A DNA stretch of 64,000 nucleotides, from positions 354,354 to 418,353 of the forward strand of contig CP137673.1 of assembly GCA_037976565.1 (NCBI GenBank). The letters are read 5' to 3'. The notes below the pieces were generated by a model, which did no database searches, had not been told where the DNA came from, and saw only the letters and a list, made by a program, of their open reading frames with translations. The first letter of the stretch is position 1. Each line of letters opens with the position of its first letter. The position numbers and the translations under genes are program-made. Shown here one piece after another: positions 47,465 to 60,408 of the stretch. The stretch is from Mesocentrotus franciscanus (Eukaryota; Echinodermata; Echinoidea; Camarodonta; Strongylocentrotidae).

Positions 47465-49260
47465 AAGATATTTTTAATTCAATTCATTTATTCAACGACA
47501 TAAAAATAATAAATGTACAATACAATAAATCTTGTTGACATATAATTATATATAGTTAACATAAAGTTAACATATCGTTAGGGGCAACCAAAAAAGATCG
47601 AGATCTTGTGAACTGGCGCCCCTTTTTACAAAATTAACAAATTACAAATAAAACATTGTTAATAATCACACGCAGACATATCCAACACACACACACACAC
47701 ATCCCACACACATACACACTCACCATCTTTACTCTATAACAAGATAAAGAGAAGGAAGGAGTAAGAGAGATTACATGTACAGTGTACATATATGAGGTAA
47801 ATTAACATTATCATTAAAAAATATATGGAAATCAAGATGTATATTTATCAATAAAGTGACTTTTAAGTAAGACTTTGAAGGAGGAGGCTGTTGAACAGGG
47901 ACGAATGATTGTATTTAAATTATGAAAAATCTTCGGTCCTACATGTTTAAAAGAATTATATATTTGTGTATTAGAAGTTAATGGAAGGTGAAATTGGGAA
48001 GCTGAACGTGTGTAATACTGATGAAAATCATTATTAAAGTTAAACAAATTAATAATATTAGCTGGGGCCAGTTTATGTTTCACATAATACATCAATACTG
48101 CAACTTTAAATTCATATATATGATAAATATTTAATGTTTTTAATTCAAAAAAGAGGGGGCAAGATGGCGCTAAATAAGGTGACTTTGTGCAAATACGTAA
48201 GGCTTTTTTCCGCAATTTGTGAAATGGTTCTAATTTGCTTTTCCCTACGTTGGCCCAGGTAATGTTGCAATAATGAATAAAAGGAAGTATAAGTGAATTA
48301 TATAGCATGAATAGATGTTTTTGGGGTAGAATAGAACGTAATTTACAGATAATTCCGATATTTTTAGAGATCTTTTTTAATATATACATACGATGGTCTT
48401 GAAAAGTAAGTTGATTGTTTAATAATACACCAAGGAATTTAACAGAGTCAGAAACATTCAAGCATAAATCATTAATTTTCACTTTGATTGTATGAGGAGG
48501 AAACTTAATATTCGGTTTAGAGAAATACAAAATACATGTTTTATCTTGATTAATTACTAACTTGTTGGAATCAAACCAGTCAACTAATTTGCTTAACTCT
48601 TGGTTCGTCTTATGTACGAGTGTATTAAAGTCTTCATGTGAGGAAATAATATTGGTATCATCAGCAAATAAAACAAAATGAAAAAATGAAGTAACATTAC
48701 ACAAATCATTAATATACAGCAAAAATAACAGGGGACCGAGTTTGGATCCCTGTGGAATTCCGCATTCAACCTTAGAAAAAGATGAATCAAAATTATTATA
48801 CCTTGTGTATTGGGACCTGTTCTGTAAATAACTATTAAACCAGTCTAAGGCTTCACCACGAATTCCAAAATACGGTAATTTATACAAAAGAATATTATGG
48901 TCAATCAGATCGAAGGCCGTTGACAGATCAAGAAAATACCGAGTGAATGAAAATTATTATGAATATTATTTAATAGTACATCATGTAGTTCAATCAGTGC
49001 ATGCTCACAAGAGTGATTTGATGTGAAACCATATCGAGCATTAATTAATAAAGTATTCTTATGTATATGATTAGCTATACGATTGTACATGATTTTCTCT
49101 AAGATTTTTGAGAATCAGGGTAATAAGGTAATGGGTATATAATTAGAAAACAAATGTCGATCGCCTTTTTTATACACTGGAACTATTCTACCAATTTTCA
49201 TTTTATTTGGGACAGAGCCAGTGCACATAGATAAATGTTGGTACAAATTTCCTTATATTC
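47465..49260 (-). mobile_element. CR1/L2-like LINE, reverse transcriptase fragment, broken
   Basis: Minus-strand translation gives an ordered reverse transcriptase: KIGRIVPVYKKGDRHLFSNY (about 49150-49215), a TGA stop at 49115-49117 before FSKILEKIMYNRIANHI, then ARYGFTSNHSCEHALIEL, a one-base frameshift near 48940 inside LDLSTAFDLIDH, then an open frame to 47832. That frame has the motif GIPQGSKLGPLLFLLYINDL, the catalytic FADDT (residues 74-78 from 48887) and a C-terminal region rich in HYCNITW, KLRKKALRICT and YYTRSASQFHLP. The 3' UTR extends to about 47465. Endonuclease and 5' parts are absent. It lies between the gene and its pseudogene. Confidence 0.9.
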
Positions 49261-49849
49261 CTCGGAGAATGACTCCTCATGCCTTTACTCAATTTATCTT
49301 TGGTTGAAACACGTTATTGCATGTACATGTAGAGGATGAGTATTTTTCTATTGGAATCAGAAAAAATGGAGCAATTTTAGATATGTCAGTCATCTAATAA
49401 GTCATTGTCAATGAACAAACATATGGAATAATATATGAAGAAATAACTGTGATAAAAGTGTATTCATGCAGTGGCATGGGCATCAATATAACCTTTATAA
49501 AGGCACAAGGAAAAAAGTTTCTAATGGACAATAATATGTATCGGAAATTTGTGTTACAAGTTTGGAGGTGTGACAAAAGCTAATGATGTTCCTCAGTTCT
49601 TAACTCATGTATTCGTTTGCCACATTTTCTTCATAGCATTTTGATTAACTGTTCAGAAATGAACAGTTAACTAGAGCAATGCAAAGCACTACAATTTTTC
49701 TGTGCTAAGTAAAAAAGAAAAAAAAATCACATATGGAGGTACATACATGTATGTCATTTCTTTTAACTTAAATCTGCATTTATATCAAATAAATTTTAGT
49801 GATATGAATATACATCACACAAACATACCTTTATATTTAAAATTTTGTC
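49261..49849. other. Short stretch without recognised gene
   Basis: Nothing recognised. Confidence 0.4.
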
Positions 49850-50045
49850 AAACTGTCATCCAAACAATTCATTCTGTCCTTCAAATTTGTAATACTAATC
49901 CCTGTGCAAACTATTAATATCGCAGACATCATTTATAGAAATGCATTGACAGGCCTACAAATATGATTAACATTGCTACTGTTTACTCTTCTATATTTGC
50001 GTGCAATACATACAATAAAGTTGATTTTGTTCTGTGCCATTGGCT
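49850..50045. repeat. Duplicated flank related to 46850-47120
   Basis: Shares GCAGACATCATTTA, GAAATGCATTGACA.GCCTACA and ACATTGCTACTGTTTACTCTT in order with 46850-47120. In the gene copy this block lies on the 5' side of the gene; here it adjoins the broken 3' side of the pseudogene, so the order has been rearranged. Confidence 0.75.
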
Positions 50046-50205
50046 AGGTCCCATTGAAAATCATTACAATCACACAAATATTTAGTGTGCTCCCAGGTAG
50101 AATATACAACAAAACACTGTTCTACATTTGCGTGCAATACACACAATGAAGTTGGATTTCCGTTTTGTCATTGGCTCCCAGGTAGAAGTACACAAAAACA
50201 CTGGA
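49988..50205. repeat. Small internal tandem duplication at the pseudogene edge
   Basis: CTA.ATTTGCGTGCAATACA.ACAAT.AAGTTG and CTCCCAGGTAGAA...ACA...AAACACTG occur twice, near 49990-50117 and 50121-50203. The second copy lacks the middle part. Confidence 0.75.
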
Positions 50206-50765
50206 TGTGTTTTCTTGACATGTATGGTTTACTCCGAATGTCTCTGGGTTTCAGTAGGGAATGTCAGTGTAGGCATTCTTTCCTCCATTTTGATAGCAAT
50301 CGATATGACCTAATAAACTCCCAACTGGAACCATGCAATTAAGTGCTATCCAATTCTCAACCGTGCTCTCTTCATTCAGTGTACATGATGCCTTACCAGG
50401 CAGAAAATCAACGTGTAATCCGATTCTTTCAAATGAACTTTCATATATACCATCCTCACTATAGGCAAAGGAAATGTCAGATCCTGCGTGCAGTTAATCC
50501 TAACATGTAGTGAACAATGATCATGTTCACTTCTATTCTTGAATGTGAATTCGTGCACTTGTACAGGCAGTAAAAAGTTAAATTCTGTTTCTGATAATGT
50601 GTAAAAAAAAAAAGGGGGGGCTCTTATTCCATACTGTAATGTAACTCTTGTACTGTTACATGGATATGGATAATGAAGATGTACACCACCACCTTCTAAA
50701 CCTTCAGATTAACACATGTTACACATGGCAAAGGCAATGAATATAAGAATTACTGGAAAGGTGAT
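50046..50765 (-). pseudogene. Decayed paralogue of the 44052-45098 membrane-protein gene
   Basis: Minus-strand homology covers roughly the signal peptide and both extracellular domains (residues 1 to about 220 of the intact protein). The start codon has become ATC (50765-50763), codon 19 (Lys in the intact gene) is TAA (50711-50709), about 12 bases are missing just after, and an A/G homopolymer run near 50606-50622 and several indels break the frame. The longest preserved piece (50376-50558) still reads EFTFKNRSEHDHCSL. Stalk, membrane span and tail are absent. It is non-functional as a copy of this protein. Confidence 0.88.
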
Positions 50766-51060
50766 TTCGACTTATTGCTTCTCAAGACTTGAATAACGTC
50801 AAACTCAAATTCTGTACAGATTTTGGAATTTAAGAGGAAACTGTGTCAAAGAAAGGTCACTCAATCTAAATTCCTAAAAAAAGAGTTCTCTTTATTTACT
50901 GGAAAAGACTTGAACAACTGCCAGTTATGTTCAGCAAGATGCTGATAATCAGTCAGGTCAAATTAAAATTCTTGTCACTGTTTATTGACATTCAGACATG
51001 TACGCATTGATGCTAACTCCTTGTATTTGCAAGATTCTTTCACTTGTGAGGTACAAGTAA
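50766..51060. repeat. Duplicated 5' flank of the membrane-protein gene
   Basis: Matches 45115-45400 in order: GAGGAAACTGT.TCAAA, AGTTATG.TCAGCAAGA, AATCAGTCAGGTC, CAGACATGTACGCATT. Homology stops within a few bases of the left edge of the satellite. Confidence 0.8.
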
Positions 51061-51069
51061 CTGCCCAGC

Positions 51070-54000
51070 TAACACAAAACGTTATCATAACATTTTCAAA
51101 AGGTCTTACAAATGTCTTGAAAACAACATTTTTTAAAACTGTCATTATAACATTTATAAAACATTATTGATATTATGTTTAACATTATAAAAACATTTTA
51201 GTAATGTACCATGTCCGATGATTTTCGGGTAATGTTTTAAAAACATCTTTTAAACATTATTGTAAAATGTTTAAAAATATCTTACAAACGGCCGACATTT
51301 TATGTTTTTATAATATCATAAGAATGTTTTGAAGGAAGCAAAGAAACGTTTTCCCAACATCTTTTAAATGTTATTGATATGATATAAAAGAACATTTTAA
51401 AAATGTTGTTAAAATATTGTAACCCTTACATTTAGACGTTGTACAAACGTCACAAAAATACATTTTAAATACGTTTTTATTAAAACATTTAAAAAACATT
51501 TTTGAATGTTTTTCTAAATGTTTAAAAAAGATCTTACAAACATTTCACATGTAATGTTTTCGTAATATCATAATAATGTTTTCAAAAAGGAAAGAAATGT
51601 TTTTCTTACATGTTTTAAATGTTATAGATATGATATTTTAAAAAACATTTTAAAAATGTTGTTAAAATATTGTATTCTTAACATTGAAACGTTTTACAAA
51701 TGTCACAAGAATACATTTTAAATACATTTTTATCAAAACAATTAAAATAACATTTTTGAACGTTTTTCAAAATGTTTTTAAAGATCTTACAAACATTCCA
51801 GATGTAATGTTTTCGTAATATCGTAAAAATGTTTCAAAGAATAAAAGAAACGTTTTTCAAACATCTTTCAAATGTTATTAATATGATATAAACAGAACAT
51901 TTTAAAAATGTTGTTAAAATATTGTAACCCTTACATTTATACGTTGTACAAACGTCACAAAAATACATTTTAAATACGTTTTATTAAAACATTTAAAAAA
52001 CATTTTTGAATGTTTTTCTAAATGTTTAAAAAAGATCTTACAAACATTTCACATGTAATGTTTTCGTAATATCATAATAATGTTTTCAAACAGGAAAGAA
52101 ATGTTTTTCTTACATGTTTTAAATGTTATAGATATGATATTTAAAAAACATTTTAAAAATGTTGTTAAAATATTGTATTCTTAACATTGAAACGTTTTAC
52201 AAATGTCACAAGAATACATTTTAAATACATTTTTATCAAAACAATTAAAATAACATTTTTTGAACGTTTTTCAAAATGTTTTTAAAAGATCTTACAAACA
52301 TTTCACATGTAATGTTTTCGTAATATCGTAAAAATGTTTCAAAGAATAAAAGAAACGTTTTTCAAACATCTTTCAAATGTTATTAATATGATATAAACAG
52401 AACATTTTAAAAATGTTGTTAAAATATTGTAACCCTTACATTTAGACGTTGTACAAACGTCACAAAAATACATTTTAAATACGTTTTTATTAAAACATTT
52501 AAAAAAACATTTTTGAATGTTTTTCTAAATGTTTAAAAGATCTTACAAACATTTCACATGTAATGTTTTCGTAATATCATAATAATGTTTTCAAAAAGGA
52601 AAGAAATGTTTTTCTTACATGTTTTAAATGTTATAGATATGATATTTAAAAAACATTTTAAAAATGTTGTTAAAATATTGTATTCTTAACATTGAAACGT
52701 TTTACAAATGTCACAAGAATACATTTTAAATACATTTTATCAAAACAATTAAAATAACATTTTTTGAACGTTTTTCAAAATGTTTTTAAAAGATCTTACA
52801 AACATTCCAGATGTAATGTTTTCGTAATATCGTAAAAATGTTTCAAAGAATAAAAGAAACGTTTTTCAAACATCTTTCAAATGTTATTAATATGATATAA
52901 ACAGAACATTTTAAAAATGTTGTTAAAATATTGTAACCCTTACATTTAGACGTTGTACAAACATCACAAAAATACATTTTAAATACGTTTTTATTAAAAC
53001 ATTTAAAAAAACATTTTTTGAATGTTTTTCTAAATGTTTAAAAAAGATCTTACAAACATTTCACATGTAATGTTTTCGTAATATCATAATAATGTTTTCA
53101 AAAAGGAAAGAAATGTTTTTCTTACATGTTTTAAATGTTATAGATATGATATTAAAAAAAACATTTTAAAAATGTTGTTAAAATATTGTATTCTTAACAT
53201 TGAAACGTTTTACAAATGTCACAAGAATACATTTTAAATACGTTTTTATTAAAACATTTAAAAAAACATTTTTTGAATGTTTTTCTAAATGTTTAAAAAA
53301 GATCTTACAAACATTTCACATGTAATGTTTTCGTAATATCATAATAATGTTTTCAAAAAGGAAAGAAATGTTTTTCTTACATGTTTTAAATGTTATAGAT
53401 ATGATATTTAAAAAACATTTTAAAAATGTTGTTAAAATATTGTATTCTTAACATTGAAACGTTTTACAAATGTCACAAGAATACATTTTAAATACATTTT
53501 TATCAAAACAATTAAAATAACATTTTTTGAACGTTTTTCAAAATGTTTTAAAAGATCTTACAAACATTCCAGATGTAATGTTTTCGTAATATCGTAAAAA
53601 TGTTTCAAAGAATAAAAGAAACGTTTTTCAAACATCTTTCAAATGTTATTAATATGATATAAACAGAACATTTTAAAAATGTTGTTAAAATATTGTAACC
53701 CTTACATTTATACGTTGTACAAACGTCACAAAAATACATTTTAAATACGTTTTTATTAAAACATTTAAAAAAACATTTTTTGAATGTTTTCTAAATGTTT
53801 AAAAAGATCTTACAAACATTTCACATGTAATGTTTTCGTAATATCATAATAATGTTTTCAAAAGGAAAGAAATGTTTTTCTTACATGTTTTAAATGTTAT
53901 AGATATGATATTTAAAAAACATTTTAAAAATGTTGTTAAAATATTGTATTCTTAACATTGAAACGTTTTACAAATGTCACAAGAATACATTTTAAATACA

Positions 54001-57000
54001 TTTTTATCAAAACAATTAAAATAACATTTTTTGAACGTTTTTCAAAATGTTTTTAAAGATCTTACAAACATTCCAGATGTAATGTTTTCGTAATATCGTA
54101 AAAATGTTTCAAAGAATAAAAGAAACATTTTCAAACATCTTTCAAATGTTATTAATATGATATAAACAGAACATTTTAAAAATGTTGTTAAAATATTGTA
54201 ACCCTTACATTTAGACGTTGTACAAACGTCACAAAAATACATTTTAAATACGTTTTTATTAAAACATTTAAAAAAACATTTTTTGAATGTTTTTCTAAAT
54301 GTTTAAAAAAGATCTTACAAACATTTCACATGTAATGTTTTCGTATATCATAATAATGTTTTCAAAAAGGAAAGAAATGTTTTTCTTACATGTTTTAAAT
54401 GTTATAGATATGATATTTAAAAAAACATTTTAAAAATGTTGTTAAAATATTGTATTCTTAACATTGAAACGTTTTACAAATGTCACAAGAATACATTTTA
54501 AATACATTTTTATCAAAACAATTAAAATAACATTTTTGAACGTTTTTCAAAATGTTTTTAAAGATCTTACAAACATTCCAGATGTAATGTTTTCGTAATA
54601 TCGTAAAAATGTTTCAAAGAATAAAAGAAACGTTTTTCAAACATCTTTCAAATGTTATTAATATGATATAAACAGAACATTTTAAAAATGTTGTTAAAAT
54701 ATTGTAACCCTTACATTTAGACGTTGTACAAACGTCACAAAAATACATTTTAAATACGTTTTTATTAAAACATTTAAAAAACATTTTTGAATGTTTTTCT
54801 AAATGTTTAAAAAAGATCTTACAAACATTTCACATGTAATGTTTTCGTAATATCATAATAATGTTTTCAAAAAGGAAAGAAATGTTTTTCTTACATGTTT
54901 TAAATGTTATAGATATGATATTAAAAAAACATTTTAAAAATGTTGTTAAAATATTGTATTCTTAACATTGAAACGTTTTACAAATGTCACAAGAATACAT
55001 TTTAAATACGTTTTTATCAAAACAATTAAAATAACATTTTTTGAACGTTTTTCAAAATGTTTTTAAAAGATCTTACAAACATTCCAGATGTAATGTTTTC
55101 GTAATATCGTAAAAATGTTTCAAAGAATAAAAGAAACGTTTTTCAAACATCTTTCAAATGTTATTAATATGATATAAACAGAACATTTTAAAAATGTTGT
55201 TAAAATATTGTAACCCTTACATTTAGACGTTGTACAAACGTCACAAAAATACATTTTAAATACGTTTTCATTAAAACATTTAAAAAAACATTTTTTTAAT
55301 GTTTTTCTAAATGTTTTAGAAATATCTCACAAACATTCCACATGTAATGTTTTCGTGATATCATAATAATGTTTTCAAAAAGGAAAGAAATGTTTTTCTT
55401 ACATGTTTTAAATGTTATAGATATGATATTTAAAAAAACATTTTAAAAATGTTGTTAAAATAGTGTAGTCTTTACATTGAAACGTTTTACAAATGTCACA
55501 AGAATACATTTTAAATACGTTTTTATCAAAACAATTAAAATAACATTTTTTGAACGTTTTTCAAAATGTTTTAAAAAGATCTTACAAACATTCCATATTG
55601 TAATGTTTTCGTAATATCGTAAAAATGTTTCAAAGAATAAAAGAAACGTTTTTCAAACATCTTTTAAATGTTATTGATATGATATAAACAGAACATTTTA
55701 AGAATGTTGTTAAAATATTGTAATCTTTACATTGAAACGTTTTACAAATGTCACAAGAATACGTTTTAAATACGTTTTTATCAAAACAATTAAAATATCA
55801 TTTTTTGAACGTTTTTCAAAATGTTTAATAAATATCTCACAAACATTCCAGATGTAATGTTTTTCTAAAATTATTATAATGTTTTCAAAGAAGAAAATAA
55901 ACGTTTTCCCAACATCTTTTAAATGTTAAAAATATGATATAAACAGGACATTTTAAAAATGTTGTTAAAATATTGTAACCCTTACATTTAGACGTTGTAC
56001 AAACATCACAAAAATACATTTTAAATACGTTTTTATTAAAACATTTAAAAAAACATTTTTTGAATGTTTTTCTAAATGTTTAAAAAAGATCTTACAAACA
56101 TTTCACATGTAATGTTTTCGTAATATCGTAATATTGTTTTAAAAAAGAAAGAAACGTTTTTCTAACATGTTTTAAATGTTATAGATATGATATTAAAAAA
56201 CATTTTAAGAATTTGTTAAAATATTGTAATCTTTACATTTTGACGTTGTACAATAGTCATAAGAATACATTTTAAATACGTTTTTATCAAAACAATTAAA
56301 ATAAAATATTTTGAACGTTTTTCAAAATGTTTTAAAAAGATCTTACAAACATTCCAGATGTAATGTTTTCGTAATATCGTAAAAATGTTTCAAAGAAGAA
56401 AAGAAACGTTTTTCAAACATCTTTTAAATGTTATTGATATAATATAAACATAACATTTCAAGAATGTTGTTTAAATATTGTAATCTTTACATTGAAACGT
56501 TTTACAAATGTCACAAAATACATTTTAAATACGTTTTTATCAAAACAATTAAAAAACATTTTTTAACGTTTTTCAAAATGTTTAAAAATATCTCACAAAC
56601 ATTCCAGATGTAATGTTTTCTTAATATCATAATAATGTTTTCAAAGAAGAAAAGAAACGTTTTTCCAACATCTTTTAAATGTTTTAATATGATATAAATT
56701 TAAAATTTTAAGAATGTGGTTAAATTATTGTTATCTTTACATTAAAACGTTTACAAATGTCACAAGAACACATTTTAGATACGTTTTTATCAAAACGATT
56801 AAAATAACATTTTTTGAACGTTTTTCAAAATGTTTTAAAAATATCTCACAAACATTCCAGATGTAATGTTTTCGTAATATCGTAAAATGTTTCAAAGAAG
56901 AAAAGAAACGTTTTTCCAACATCTTTTAAATGTTATTGATATGATATAAACAGAACATTTTTTAAAATGTTGTTAAAATATTGTAGTCTTTACATTGAAA

Positions 57001-59800
57001 CGTGTTACAAATGTCACAAGAATACGTTTTAAATACGTTTTTATCAAAACAATTAAAATAACATTTTTTGAACGTTTTTCAAAATGTTTAAAAATATCTC
57101 ACAAACATTCCAGATGTAATGTTTTCGTTATATTGTAATAATGTTTCAAAGAAGAAAAGAAACGTTTTTCCAACATCTTTTAAATGTTATTGATATGATA
57201 TAAACATAACATTTTAAGAATGTTGTTAAAATATTGTAATCTTTACATTGAAACATTTTACAAATGCCACAAGAAAACGTTTTAAATACGTTTTTATCAA
57301 AACGATTAAAATAACATTTTTTAACGTTTTCTAAATGTTTAAAAAAGATCTCACAAACATTCCAGATGTAATGTTTTCGTAATATCATAATAATGTTTTC
57401 AAAGAAGAAAAGAAACGTTTTTCCAACATCTTTAAAATGTTATAGATATGATATAAACAGAACATTTTAAAAATGTTGTTAAAATATTGTAGTCTTTACA
57501 TTGAAACGTGTTACAAATGTCACAAGAATACGTTTTAAATACGTTTTCATCAAAACAATTAAAATAACATTTTTGAACGTTTTTCAAAATGTTTTAAAAT
57601 ATCTCACAAACATTCCAGATGTAATGTTTTCGTTATATCGTAATAATGTTTCAAAGAAGAAAAGAAACGTTTATCCAACATCTTTTAAATGTTATTGATA
57701 TGATATAAACATAACATTTTAAGAATGTTGTTAAAATATTTTAATCTTTACATTTTGACTTTATACAATAGTCATTAAAAAATCATTTCAGAAACAATTT
57801 ATCAAAACAATTAAAAAAAAAAATTTTTGAACGTTTTTCCTAATGTTTAAAAAAGATCTCACAAACATTCCAGATGTAATGTTTTCGTAATATTATAATA
57901 ATGTTTTCAAAGAAGAAAGGAAACGTTTTTCTCACATGTTTTAAATGTTATATAGATATGATATAAAAAAAAATTTTAAAAATGTTGTTAAAATATTGTA
58001 GTCTTTACATTGAAACGTTTTACAAATGCCACAAGAATACGTTTTAAATACGTTTTTATCAAAACAATTAAAATAACATTTTTAACGTTTTTCAAAATGT
58101 TTTAAAAGATCTTACAAACATTCCAGATGTAATGTTTTCGTAATATCGTTATAATGTTTCAAAGAAGAAAAGAAACGTTTTTCAAACATCTTTTAAATGT
58201 TATTGATATGATATTAAAAAAACATTTTAAAAATGTTGTTAAAATATTGTAGTCTTTACATTGAAACATTTTACAAATGTCACAAGAATACGTTTTAAAT
58301 ACTTTTTATCAAAACAATTAAAATAACATTTTTGAACGTTTTTCAAAATGTTCAAAAAAGATCTCACAAACATTCCAGATGTAATGTTTTCGTAATATCA
58401 TAATAATGTTTTCAAAGAAGAAAAGAAACGTTTTCCAACATCTTTTAAATGTAATAGATATGATTTTAAAAAAAATAAAAACATTTTAAAAATGTCGTTA
58501 AAATATTGTAGTCTTTACATTCAAACGTTTTACAAATGTCATAAAAAAACATTTCAGAAACAATTTTATCAAAACAATTTAAAAAACATTTTTTGAACGT
58601 TTTTCAAAACGTTTTAAAAAGATCATATAAACATTCCAGATGAAATGTTTTCGTAATATCGTAATAATGTTTCAAAGAAGAAAAGAAACGTTTATCCAAC
58701 ATCTTTTGAATGTTATTGATATGATATAAACATAACATTTTAAGAATGATGTTAAAATATTGTAATCTTTACATTGAAACGTTTTACAAATGTCACAGGA
58801 ACACATTTTAAATACGTTTTTATCAAAACGATTAAAATAACATTTTTTGAACGTTTTTCTAAATGTTTAAAAAAGATCTCACAAGCATTTCAGATGTAAT
58901 GTTTTCGTTATATCGTAATAATGTTTCAAAGAAGAAAAGAAACGTTTATCCAACATCTTTTGAATGTTATTGATATAATATAAACATAACATTTCAAGAA
59001 TGTTGTTTAAATATTGTAATCTTTACAATGAAACGTTTTACAAATGTCACAAAAATACATTTTAAATACGTTTTTATCAAAACAATTAAAAAAACATTTT
59101 TTGAACGTTTTTCAAAATGTTTAACAAATATCTCACAAACATTTCAGATGTAATGTTTTCGTAATATCGTAATAATGTTTCAAAGAAGAAAAGAAACGTT
59201 TTTCCAACATCTTTTAAATGTTATTGATATGATATAAACAGAACATTTTAAGAATGTTGTTAAAATATTGTAATCTTTACATTGAAACGTTTTACAAATG
59301 TCACAAGAACACATTTTAAATACGTTTTTATCAAAACAATTAAAATAACTTTTTTGAACGTTTTTCCTAATGTTTAAAAAAGATCTCACAAACATTTCAG
59401 ATGTAATGTTTTCGTAATATCATAAAAAAGGTATTAAAGAAGAAAAGAAACGTTTTTCCAACATCTTTTAAATGTTATATATATGATATTAAAAAAAAAC
59501 ATTTTAAAAATGTTGTTAAAATATTGTAGTCTTTACATTTAAAACGTGTAACAAATGTCACAAGAATACGTTTTAAATACGTTTTTATAAAAACGATTAA
59601 AATAACATTTTTGAACGTTTTTCAAAATGTTTAAAAAGATCTTACAAACATTCCACATTTTATGTTTTCTTTATATCGCAAGGAAACATTTTTCCCACAT
59701 CTTTTAATGCTATACAAACGATATAAAAGAACATTTTAAAGATATTTTTAAAATATTGTAATACTTAAACATTGTACAGAAGTCATAAAATTTATTTTCA
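51070..59800. repeat. 8.7-kb satellite array, about 252-bp monomer, about 504-bp higher-order repeat
   Basis: The word GTTGTTAAAATATTGTA recurs about 34 times at steady spacing (for example 51405, 51658, 51910). In the left half two types alternate. Type A has GTAACCCTTACATTTAGACG and ATTTCACATGTAATG. Type B has GTATTCTTAACATTGAAACG and ATTCCAGATGTAATG. From about 55450 rightward the alternation is lost and monomers are individually diverged; both outer edges are decayed. Monomers are AT-rich and full of self-complementary words such as AACATTTTAAAAATGTT. Open frames inside are artefacts of the repeat. Confidence 0.97.
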
Positions 59801-60120
59801 AATATGTTTAAACATAGGCCTACTATCATTTAACCATTTAAACAAATGATAATTAAAGTAATAAAGTCAATAATAAAAACATAACATTAATAGCGGTTCC
59901 CACCAAACATACGTACGAAGGTGAAAACAAATAAACAATTTTTTTTGTCCATTGACGTAGTGTACACTTTGATATCTTCACCCCCTCCCGAATCGGCAGT
60001 ATTTTCCCTGCCCCCAAGCTTTGTTTTTATCAACTTTTACGTATGAAACGACTAAAATTAACATGCAACATTTCTCAGTGAAATAATCGATTTTTCGTAA
60101 CCCGGATATATAGACTTCTA

Positions 60121-60407
60121 CAGGGGCGGATCCAGTAAAGGGGGCCAAATCTCGAGTAAATATTTAGCGGCGAATCAGGGGTAGGGAAGGGAGCACTTTT
60201 TAAAATCTTTTGGGCTCAACGGGGAGGGAGGAGAGGGCACTACTTTTTCTTCTCAACATCTCCCCTGCTTATTAGCCGCTGGCTAATTCGCCGCTATATA
60301 TTTTTTCAAGATAAGGACCCCCTTCCCTTTGCAGGCGGCTGGCTAATTCGCCGCTAAATATTTTCTCAAGATTTGGCCCCCTTTGCGGCCGCCTGGATCT
60401 GCCCCTG
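60121..60407. mobile_element. hAT-like MITE 1, at the apex of the outer inverted repeat
   Basis: CAGGGGCGGATCCAG at the left and CTGGATCTGCCCCTG at the right, with inverted arms of about 55 bp (AAAGGGGGCCAAATCT...ATATTTAGCGGCGAAT). The word GGCTAATTCGCCGCTA repeats inside. There is no direct target duplication, because its flanks are mirror images belonging to the outer element. Confidence 0.8.
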
Positions 60408-60408
60408 T

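Noticed and set aside
51985..59395. Repeated open frames inside the satellite (for example 54042-54242, 57146-57388, 59180-59395)
   Set aside because: Short, appear in different phases of the same monomer, and not preserved between monomers; artefacts of the array.
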